From Bacteroidia bacterium (lineage in GTDB: Bacteria > Bacteroidota > Bacteroidia > Bacteroidales > CAJPTX01): a DNA stretch of 24,552 nt. The stretch is from positions 1 through 24,552 of the forward strand of contig CAJPTC010000037.1 in NCBI GenBank assembly GCA_905373475.1, written 5' to 3'. This document shows positions 8,405-15,546 of the stretch, piece after piece. The position numbers were made by a program, and so were the translations under genes. The stretch's first letter is position 1; every line of letters begins with the position of its first letter. The notes under the pieces are model-generated. The model was not told where the DNA came from, did no database searches, and worked only from the letters and a program-made list of their open reading frames with translations.

Positions 8405-9754
8405 ATGTCTAGAATATTCTTTTTTCGGGCGTTGTTGGTTGTATTTCTATGCTCGCTCGCGGCAAGTCAGGTGCTTGCACAGGTTAAGAATCCTGCCTTA
8501 GATAACCCTAAATATGGGGCAGATCCTGCTACGCGCGAAGAGTGTCTGAAGAATACTTCATTTTATTCCGAATATTACAAGCAAAACAATTACAAAGACG
8601 CAGCGCAGGGGTGGTCTATTGCTTATACTATCTGTCCACAGTCTTCCGAGAATCTTTACATACGCGGTGTCAGAATGTTGAAAGCCGCTATTGCAGAGAC
8701 CGCTGAACCCGCTGCGCGCAAAAAACTTGTAGATAGTTTGATGTCGGTATACGACAAGCGTATCCAATATTTTAAGAAAGAAGGGTACAACCTTGAACAG
8801 AAAGGGCTAGACCTCCATTCCTTAAGTCCTGAACGCGCACAGGAAGTTTATCAAATCCTATCTCGTGCTATGAGTTTGCGCAAAGAAGAGACTGAGCCTA
8901 TGACGCTTCTTGTCCTGATGCAAGCTGTAAAAGACCTGTATGCGAACCAGCAAGTACCTGCCGATACCGTGATTGCTGTTTACTCGCGTCTGTCCGAGGC
9001 TTTTGGGAAAAAATTGGCGGCTACCCCCAATGACGAGAAACTGAAGCCCATGTCTGAGTCGCTCGATGCATTATTTACCAGCGCAGGCGTTGCCAATTGC
9101 GAGAATCTTGTTTCTATTTACACTCCTAAGTTTGAGAGCAATCCTTCCGATTTGGAGCAGGCGCGTTCCATATACAATCAGCTTGCGGCACTGCGTTGCA
9201 ACGATTCGGAACTCTATCTGAAAGTTGCCCTCGCTATTTTCAATGCAGAACCAACACCCAGCTTGGGGCTTGAGATTGCACGCATCTATATGGCACAGCG
9301 TAAAAATGCTGATGCAGACGACATATTTAAGAAGGCTATAGCAGCTGAATCTGATGGCGTTAAACGTTCGAGTATGTTGGTGGAACAGGCAAGTTTTGTC
9401 GGAAATGTGTTGGGCGATATGGTACGCGCACGCGCATTGGCCAATGAAGCCCTCGCTCTCAATGCGCAGCAGGGATATGCTTATTTCGTAATTGGTCAGT
9501 TATATGCTTCTACCAAGAATTGCGGTTCTAATAAGATTGACAATGCTTCGGTATTTTGGGCTGCAGTAGATAAGTTCAATCAAGCAAAGAGCATAGATCC
9601 CGCATTGTCACCTGACTGCAATAAGCAGATAGCATTCTATAGCCAGTACTTCCCCAGTACCGAAGAAATTTTCTTCCAAGATCTGGAAGTCGGCAAATCT
9701 TTCACAGTCCCTTGTTGGATCAATGAGCGTACTACGGTTCGCGCTAAGAACTAG
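8405..9754 (+). CDS. Exported tetratricopeptide-repeat protein
   Basis: A protein of 449 residues with an N-terminal signal peptide (basic start, hydrophobic core, cleavage near VLAQ), so it is periplasmic or attached to the outer membrane. The mature part is all alpha-helical in appearance, with TPR-like pairs; the clearest are around residues 290-325 (LGLEIARIYMAQ, then ADDIFKKAIAAE) and 340-370 (ARALANEALALN, then GYAYFVIGQLYAS). Several cysteines occur (for example in EECLKNTS and TICPQSS). TPRs mediate protein contacts; the partner is unknown. GTG at 8402 directly precedes the ATG at 8405 and could also start it. It lies 28 bases after the barrel gene and before lptC, a gene order that I recall from other Bacteroidales. 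Confidence 0.8.
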   Translation: MSRIFFFRALLVVFLCSLAASQVLAQVKNPALDNPKYGADPATREECLKNTSFYSEYYKQNNYKDAAQGWSIAYTICPQSSENLYIRGVRMLKAAIAETAEPAARKKLVDSLMSVYDKRIQYFKKEGYNLEQKGLDLHSLSPERAQEVYQILSRAMSLRKEETEPMTLLVLMQAVKDLYANQQVPADTVIAVYSRLSEAFGKKLAATPNDEKLKPMSESLDALFTSAGVANCENLVSIYTPKFESNPSDLEQARSIYNQLAALRCNDSELYLKVALAIFNAEPTPSLGLEIARIYMAQRKNADADDIFKKAIAAESDGVKRSSMLVEQASFVGNVLGDMVRARALANEALALNAQQGYAYFVIGQLYASTKNCGSNKIDNASVFWAAVDKFNQAKSIDPALSPDCNKQIAFYSQYFPSTEEIFFQDLEVGKSFTVPCWINERTTVRAKN

Positions 9755-9781
9755 AAAGAGTTCCATTTGTTTTATCCTCCT

Positions 9782-9813
9782 CCGCAGAATGAGTAATTAT
9801 GCTCGTTCTGCGG
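9782..9813 (+). other. Strong hairpin at the TPR/lptC junction, containing the lptC ATG
   Basis: CCGCAGAATGAG (9782-9793) pairs with CTCGTTCTGCGG (9802-9813), 12 pairs with one G-T pair, loop of eight bases. Five T (9818-9822) follow after TGGTA, so it resembles a terminator or attenuator. The likely lptC start codon (9789-9791) lies inside the 5' arm. It may reduce or gate expression of the genes from lptC on. Confidence 0.5.
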
Positions 9814-10385
9814 TGGTATTTTTCTTATTGTGCTCGCTCTCTTTTTTCTTTTCGCGGTGCACCAATAGTGCGGACGATATTCGCGACTATTCGCGTTTGG
9901 AACGCGAACCCATGCTAGAGGCAGAGGCTATAGATCTGCATATAACTGAAAACGGGCGGCTCGTGGTGCGCGTACAAGCCCCCGCAATGAATTCTTTTGA
10001 CCGCGACGAAAAGCAGTACGACGAATTCCCCGACGGAATTACAGTTCAGTCATACGCCTCAGATGGCTTGCCAAGTTCCAGTATACGTGCTGACTATGCT
10101 ATCTATCAGCGCCGTGAAAAGTTATGGGAAGCTCGTACACGTGTTGTCGCTGTAAATGAAAAAGGCGACTCGATACAAACCGAGCAAATTTTTTGGGACG
10201 AAAGTAAAGGACGAGTTTACACCAAAGCCAATGTGCGTATACGTACCAGTACGGCGGTTCTCTTTGGTAAAGGATTAGAGAGCGACGATCGCTTTGTAGA
10301 CTGGGAAATAAAAGAACCCACGGGTATAATTGCCGTCCCAGGAACTACCGAGCAGTTCTCTAAGCCGCATTTAACAACGCAATAA
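9789..10385 (+). CDS. lptC: LPS export ABC transporter periplasmic protein LptC
   Basis: LptC takes lipopolysaccharide from the inner-membrane LptBFG complex and hands it to LptA on the way to the outer membrane. With the ATG at 9789 the protein has 198 residues. Residues 7-21 are a hydrophobic membrane or signal segment, and Cys24 after FSR may be a lipidation site, as in many Bacteroidota LptC proteins, although Arg before Cys is a poor lipobox. The rest shows the LptC/OstA beta-jellyroll pattern: short alternating strands such as SSIRADYAIYQRREKLWEA and VYTKANVRIRT. An in-frame ATG at 9723, overlapping the TPR gene by 32 bases, would add 22 residues and is possible because the 9789 start sits in a hairpin. 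lptB and lptA are not in the window. Confidence 0.85.
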   Translation: MSNYARSAVVFFLLCSLSFFFSRCTNSADDIRDYSRLEREPMLEAEAIDLHITENGRLVVRVQAPAMNSFDRDEKQYDEFPDGITVQSYASDGLPSSSIRADYAIYQRREKLWEARTRVVAVNEKGDSIQTEQIFWDESKGRVYTKANVRIRTSTAVLFGKGLESDDRFVDWEIKEPTGIIAVPGTTEQFSKPHLTTQ

Positions 10386-10395
10386 TTTAATTCTG

Positions 10396-10593
10396 ATGAG
10401 AAGTTTCCAGATTGTGCTTGAAGTTTTGTGGGTGATCTTGGCTATCTTTTGCCTTGTACTTGGCATTTTGCGATGGTCTGTGCCAGGGCATCTATCTTTA
10501 ATTTTCTTCCTTTTAGCAGCGCTTGCGGCTGCCATGGCCTATTTCCGACACAGTACACGTGTGCGCAACGAAAGAAAACGTCGCGAACGCTAA
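10396..10593 (+). CDS. Small two-helix inner-membrane protein
   Basis: A 65-residue protein with two probable transmembrane segments (about residues 8-24 and 31-49) joined by a short RWSVPGH turn, and a strongly basic C-terminal tail (RHSTRVRNERKRRER) that should face the cytoplasm by the positive-inside rule. No family is recognised. It lies ten bases after lptC and 60 before the CNNM gene on the same strand, so it is probably co-transcribed with them. I regard it as real because of its clean hydrophobic pattern and its position. Confidence 0.65.
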   Translation: MRSFQIVLEVLWVILAIFCLVLGILRWSVPGHLSLIFFLLAALAAAMAYFRHSTRVRNERKRRER

Positions 10594-10653
10594 CCTGTAC
10601 GTGTCGCACGACAATACGCACCTTTGCTATAGTATACGCAACCTAACGCCTTA

Positions 10654-11943
10654 GTGGCTTTTATTTTGTTATCTACCTATCTGATATTTGCGTTGTCGGT
10701 GCTCTTCTCAGCTGTTTTTTCAGGAACTGAGATAGCCTTTCTTACTGCAAACCGGCTTCGTCTGGAGCTCGATAAAAAGCGAAATCCGCTTTTAGCCCGT
10801 ATCATTTCGGTTTATACCGATCGCCCCGCCCTTTTTATTGCTTCTATTCTTGTGGGCAACAACGTTGCCATGGTGCTTTATGGTATGGTTGTGGCGAATC
10901 TACTAAACCCAGTGCTTGCATCCTTAAAAGAAGATCCTTGGCTTCTCCTTATTACGCAGACGATATTGAGTACTATTTTTCTCCTTATCGTCGCAGAGTT
11001 TTTGCCCAAAGCCATCTGTCGGATGCATGCAAATACGTTCCTCAAGATATTTGCACTGCCTATCTTCTTTTTTTACATCCTCTTTTACCCTCTAAGTAAG
11101 GGGATGACGCTCCTATCGGGGCATTTGGTGCGTATTTTCACCCGTAGGAATTTGGTAACTACCGCAGAACCTACCCTTTTTGGGCGTAACGATCTCAACG
11201 TCCTGATCGAAGAAGCAGCACAGCAGCAGAAAGATGATGACGAGGACGACGAACACAACGGCTCACGCAATGCGCTCCGAATTATGCAAAATGCTCTTGA
11301 TTTTAGTGAAGCGCAAGTCAGGGATTGCTATGTACCTCGCCCAGATATTGTCGCCATAGATGTTAATGATTCTGTGGAAGAGCTCAGAACCCTTTTTATT
11401 GCTTCTAATTATTCGCGCATCCCTGTATACGAGAACAGTATAGACAACATTATAGGCTATGTAAATGCCAAAATGTTGTTTCTGCACCCCGAATCTATTC
11501 GGAAGAATTTGCTCGCTTTGCCCTTCATCCCCGAAACGATGAGCGCGAAGACGCTTCTATCCAATTTTATTCATACCTCTAAGAGTATGGCAATTGTCGT
11601 TGATGAGTTCGGAGGCACTGCTGGGCTTGTTACGATAGAAGACCTAGTGGAGGAAATTTTTGGGGAGATCAACGATGAGCATGACCACACTACGGTCATA
11701 ATGCGAGAAGTGGAAGAGGGGGTATATCAACTATCGGGACGTGCTGAGGTAGAGGAGGTTAACGAACGGTTTGATCTCAATATTCCAGAGTCTGATGATT
11801 ACGATACGGTGGCGGGCTATATTCTTTCGCATCAAGCCAGTTTACCGCAGGCAGGTGAGGCGTGCACTATAGACGATAACGAAATACGTATCCTTAAGGT
11901 AGAAGGAAGCCGTATTGTTTTAGTCGAGCTCCGAAAAAAATAG
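10654..11943 (+). CDS. CNNM/CorC-family membrane protein (DUF21, CBS pair, CorC_HlyC), GldE-like
   Basis: An inner-membrane protein of 429 residues, often annotated as hemolysin; family members are linked to magnesium or cobalt transport, and the Bacteroidota member GldE is linked to gliding. Residues 1-160 are the DUF21 membrane domain with SGTEIAF (23-29), GNN (68-70) and EFLPKA (115-120). An acidic linker (DDDEDDE, 194-200) leads to a CBS pair at about 225-345 that ends in the hallmark VDEFGGTAGLVTIEDLVEEI (316-335). The CorC_HlyC domain fills the C-terminus. The start is GTG at 10654; an in-frame stop at 10630 leaves no better start, and no clear ribosome site is seen. It is the last gene of the mfd cluster. 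Which ion or process it serves here is not shown. Confidence 0.9.
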   Translation: MAFILLSTYLIFALSVLFSAVFSGTEIAFLTANRLRLELDKKRNPLLARIISVYTDRPALFIASILVGNNVAMVLYGMVVANLLNPVLASLKEDPWLLLITQTILSTIFLLIVAEFLPKAICRMHANTFLKIFALPIFFFYILFYPLSKGMTLLSGHLVRIFTRRNLVTTAEPTLFGRNDLNVLIEEAAQQQKDDDEDDEHNGSRNALRIMQNALDFSEAQVRDCYVPRPDIVAIDVNDSVEELRTLFIASNYSRIPVYENSIDNIIGYVNAKMLFLHPESIRKNLLALPFIPETMSAKTLLSNFIHTSKSMAIVVDEFGGTAGLVTIEDLVEEIFGEINDEHDHTTVIMREVEEGVYQLSGRAEVEEVNERFDLNIPESDDYDTVAGYILSHQASLPQAGEACTIDDNEIRILKVEGSRIVLVELRKK

Positions 11944-11945
11944 CC

Positions 11946-11966
11946 CTGTTTGCAGACGCAGAACAG
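11946..11966 (+). other. Weak hairpin after the CNNM gene
   Basis: CTGTTTGC (11946-11953) pairs with GCAGAACAG (11958-11966), one base bulged, four-base loop, no T run. It lies in the 185-base gap between convergent genes (11944-12128). The rest of the gap holds only short tandem-like words (TTAACTTT repeated; TCGTACTTCGTACC) and no clear terminator for either side. Confidence 0.3.
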
Positions 11967-12128
11967 AGCCTTAACTTTCCACTCTTAACTTTTAACTTGT
12001 GCTTCTGGACGTTACGTTCGCACGTTTTGTAATCTTCCTCCCTTCCCCTTATCTGGCTTCGCGCTTTTACCTCGTACTTCGTACCTAGAACGTTGTTCCC
12101 GATTACTTACGCTTCTGTTTTGTGCCGC

Positions 12129-15100
12129 CTACACAAAATCGCGAAATGTACACTGGAATCCCAGAATTGTAATATCGTCGTACTGTGCATTAGCGCCTTG
12201 CCACTTTGCCAGTTCCTCTAGCAAGAACTCTTTTTGTTGCGAAATGGAGTGCTGCGAGGCTGCTTCTATATGTCCCTGAAAACGTGCAAAGCGCATTTTT
12301 TGGGCGTATTCTCCGCCCAATTGGTCAGAATACCCGTCACTGAATAAATACAAGAAATCGGAGGGGTTGTAGTGTATTAAACGTGAGTTGTAACTCTGAT
12401 TCTGCTCACTGCCCACAAAAGTCGCATCGCCAATGTATACGTCGGTCTGCCCATCGTGGCGATGAATAATGCGCTGAAATGCCCCCGCAAAATCAATCAT
12501 CTTGCGTTTTGTATCGATAACGCAGATAGAAACGTCTGCGCCTTCGCTCATAGCTTCCACATCCTTGATGCGTGCATTACGTTCATAAAGGCTATTGCTC
12601 AAAAGCCCGAGTATTTTTGCCGCTCCTGTGGTATGCTGTTCAACGATAATGCTGTGAAGAAAAACGTAGGTTAGCAGCGACATGATGGCAGCCGAAGTCC
12701 CATGCCCCGTGCAGTCTATTACGCCGAGGTACAGATAGTTTGCGTGTTCGCTGTACCAGAATATATCGCCACTTACTTCGCGCAAGGGCTTAAAGAGAAT
12801 AAATGAGTCTGGACAACGTTGCTGCAGCGTTTCAATGGTCGGCAATATTACGTCTTGCGTGTGTCGCGCGTTGCGTAACTCTGTTCGCAGTATCTGACTC
12901 TGGCGTTGTAAGTCTTGGTTGAGTACCTCAAGACTCATTGTCGCACGTATTTGCTCATTAAATTTTCCGTGACGGTCTAAAAAATGGCGTCGCCCGAATA
13001 CGATAGCAATAATCAGCAGGAGAAGCGTAAAAAGTGGTAGATAGCTTCGGAAAAAGGATTCAAGAGAGGAGTTGCCCTCTATAACTAAGTGATAAGGTGT
13101 ACCCTCCGTCCAAGTAACACCATTCCGCGATGTCCGAAACCGAAACGTGAAAGAACCAGGAGGTAGATTGTTAATGTTGACAAGATTGCCGCTTAATACA
13201 TCGCTCCAGCGTTCATACAAATCTTCAATCATTACTTGGTAGCGGGGCTGCTGATTGCTTCCATAATTCAAGTGCGATAAATGAAAAGTAAGAGAATGGT
13301 AACCGCGCGGAACTACAAGTTCATGTCCTACAAGTGTCGCAATTTCCGCATTGGGCAAATCATGTCCAACAAGTTCTAGCTTTGTCAGAAGTATAGGGTA
13401 CTCTTCATATTCATTGCGTGGACGCGCGTGAAAACGAGTCAATCCATTCTGACCTCCGAAATAGATTTTACCTAAGGGGGAAATGTACGAGGCGTTACGA
13501 TTGAAAGCTGTGTGAAAAAGTCCGTCACTTTTCCCGAAGAAAAAGAGTGTTCGTGTCGTCGGATCATATTCTACAATCCCGCGCTCCGTGGCAATCCAAA
13601 CATTGCCTTGCGAATCGCAGACCAGCGAATTGATAGGGTTTGAGCGGAAATAGTTGTGACTCACAACCTGTACGCACGTGTCAGTATAGTAGGGGAGTAT
13701 AAATAGCCCGTCGTCTGTACCAATCCAGTTCCGACGATTCTTACCGTCCTCCGCTATGCAGATAGCAGAGGGAGGAAGTGCAAGGACTCCCGAAAGAGTA
13801 TCACAAAAAATTATAGGCGACACGTGTGGTGATGCAACATTGACGCGATAAACGCGCCTATTCGCTATACATAAAATGTTTTTTTCCTCCTCGAGTGCAA
13901 AGTCGCGAACATCCTTTCCGTGCAGTGTCTGAACCTCGCTCGCTTTTTCTGTGTGTTTGTTGTAAAGTGTTAGCCCCTCATTTGTTGCAAAGAGATAGCG
14001 TGTACGGTCAAATTTCCCAATTTTGTTAACCGTTCTTTCGCCTAGAGTAGTGAAAAGTTTTTGCAGCCAAGTTGAAGATACATCAGTCGTCCAACAATTG
14101 CGCGCCTGATTGAAATAGATGAGACCGCGATTTGTACCTCCTATGAGCTCGCCTGTGAAAAAACGATAAAACGAAGTTACGCAACTGCGTCCCTTAAAAA
14201 GAGGCAAATCTTTGGGTGTATAATCAGCAACAGAGTCGGTTGTATAATCTAAACGGAGAATAGTGCCGTTGGCCGTACCTACCCATACATCATTATCATC
14301 TTGAGTATAGATACCTAAAATCTTCTTGTTGTAGAGAGAGGAACGGTTATTGGGCTGGAGCATATCTTGCGAGAAGAAAAGTGGTTTATGACTCCACGTA
14401 GCAAAGCCACCATCCACGGGAAGGAAGTATACATTTTTACCCTCAAAATTGCATGATGCATTGGGTACATACCCCAACTGTTCGGTGCGACTGTATATTT
14501 TGTCTATGCAAAGCCACTCGCCTGTTTCCCGATTGATGAAATAGATCTTATTGTCTATGATGCACCAGAGTTCGTCAGCGTCACCTAACCAGAAACCATC
14601 TATTAGAGCGTATTTGTTGTCGATATTTTGATAGGGGATGTGGTAAACAAAAGGGAGGTTTATTGCATCGCGATAAACGTAGATCGCATTAAGTGTCGCT
14701 ACACAAAGACGAAACTTGCTATCAAATGCAAAGCCCGTTATCACCTCAAGTTTTGTATGCCCTGTTTCGTATTGCGAGGTCTCTAGGCGTTTATATTGTT
14801 CTAGTTCTCTATCCCAACAAAGAAGTACGCCGCTAACAAGTACCCATATATTGCTCTCTTTGTCCTCAAGAATCTTGTTGTTTAGATAGAGATTTTGCTG
14901 GTTCAGGAGAAAAGGGAAGTCGTACCATTCTACCTCGCCAGTTTTGGAGTCAAATTTCCCTAAGCCGCGCATGCTAGCCAGCCAACACTGATCCTCGCGG
15001 TCAAAATAGATGGACAGCACTCCTTTGTAGGTGTTACCATCGCGTGTGGCATAGCTTATGGGGTAGTTCTGAAAGCGCATGGTGCTTCGGTTCAGACACG

Positions 15101-15437
15101 AAACTCCAGCATGTGTTGCTAACCATATATTATGGCTTTTGTCTTCGGCAATTGCTGTTATATAGCCGTCTGCGAGCGAATCGCGAATAGAATGGTTTGG
15201 GTAGTAATTGAAAAAGACTGAAGCATCAAAACACGAAACACCGCTACCATCGGTGCCTATCCACATTAGACCAAACGAATCGCGAAATATGGCAGTTACC
15301 TCGGGATTGGGCAGCCCCTCTTCTACTCCATAGAAGTTTACATTTATGCTTGTGTCGCGTACTTGCAGATGAGCCGCCGCCTCGGTGGCGAGAGCTACCA
15401 ACAAGAGTAGGAGGTAAGTCCTGATGCGTAGAAACAT
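12129..15437 (-). CDS. Membrane sensor phosphatase: periplasmic propeller, Y_Y_Y domain, SpoIIE/PP2C domain
   Basis: A 1102-residue one-protein signalling receptor. A signal peptide covers residues 1-22. Residues of about 35-680 form two-component-regulator-type propeller blades, recognisable by WIGTDGSGVSCF (59-70), NIWLATHAG, DVWVGTANG, NWIGTDDG and NVWIATERG. A triple-tyrosine-type domain ends near 788. One transmembrane helix (about 799-816) is followed by a coiled coil and a PP2C phosphatase domain of the SpoIIE/RsbU type with metal-binding aspartates: Asp891 (VSGDIFW), Asp908 (DCTGHG), Asp1034 (FSDG) and Asp1087/1088 (DDITILG). All look intact, so it should be active on a phospho-Ser/Thr protein in the cytoplasm. 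No histidine kinase, receiver or HTH domain is present, unlike hybrid two-component systems with the same propeller. The ligand and target are unknown; the SiaC-like protein in this window is a candidate target. It lies 109 bases behind the UbiD gene. Confidence 0.9.
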   Translation of the reverse strand: MFLRIRTYLLLLLVALATEAAAHLQVRDTSINVNFYGVEEGLPNPEVTAIFRDSFGLMWIGTDGSGVSCFDASVFFNYYPNHSIRDSLADGYITAIAEDKSHNIWLATHAGVSCLNRSTMRFQNYPISYATRDGNTYKGVLSIYFDREDQCWLASMRGLGKFDSKTGEVEWYDFPFLLNQQNLYLNNKILEDKESNIWVLVSGVLLCWDRELEQYKRLETSQYETGHTKLEVITGFAFDSKFRLCVATLNAIYVYRDAINLPFVYHIPYQNIDNKYALIDGFWLGDADELWCIIDNKIYFINRETGEWLCIDKIYSRTEQLGYVPNASCNFEGKNVYFLPVDGGFATWSHKPLFFSQDMLQPNNRSSLYNKKILGIYTQDDNDVWVGTANGTILRLDYTTDSVADYTPKDLPLFKGRSCVTSFYRFFTGELIGGTNRGLIYFNQARNCWTTDVSSTWLQKLFTTLGERTVNKIGKFDRTRYLFATNEGLTLYNKHTEKASEVQTLHGKDVRDFALEEEKNILCIANRRVYRVNVASPHVSPIIFCDTLSGVLALPPSAICIAEDGKNRRNWIGTDDGLFILPYYTDTCVQVVSHNYFRSNPINSLVCDSQGNVWIATERGIVEYDPTTRTLFFFGKSDGLFHTAFNRNASYISPLGKIYFGGQNGLTRFHARPRNEYEEYPILLTKLELVGHDLPNAEIATLVGHELVVPRGYHSLTFHLSHLNYGSNQQPRYQVMIEDLYERWSDVLSGNLVNINNLPPGSFTFRFRTSRNGVTWTEGTPYHLVIEGNSSLESFFRSYLPLFTLLLLIIAIVFGRRHFLDRHGKFNEQIRATMSLEVLNQDLQRQSQILRTELRNARHTQDVILPTIETLQQRCPDSFILFKPLREVSGDIFWYSEHANYLYLGVIDCTGHGTSAAIMSLLTYVFLHSIIVEQHTTGAAKILGLLSNSLYERNARIKDVEAMSEGADVSICVIDTKRKMIDFAGAFQRIIHRHDGQTDVYIGDATFVGSEQNQSYNSRLIHYNPSDFLYLFSDGYSDQLGGEYAQKMRFARFQGHIEAASQHSISQQKEFLLEELAKWQGANAQYDDITILGFQCTFRDFV

Positions 15438-15546
15438 GGCTCTGTGCTAGTTGCGGTTCAACGTTTCGTGGCCTATCCTTTACATTGCATGCTTACTTTA
15501 CGAATTTGTTATTTAAGTTCTTGTTTGGGTGTTTATATATGCGTCT

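Noticed and set aside
10428..10646. Plus-strand frame of 72 codons overlapping the small membrane protein
   Set aside because: It is a shifted frame of the 65-residue protein, which has the clear two-helix pattern and the better position.
12129..15437. Hybrid two-component system sensor
   Set aside because: The propeller suggested it, but there is no histidine kinase, receiver or HTH domain; the output is a PP2C phosphatase.
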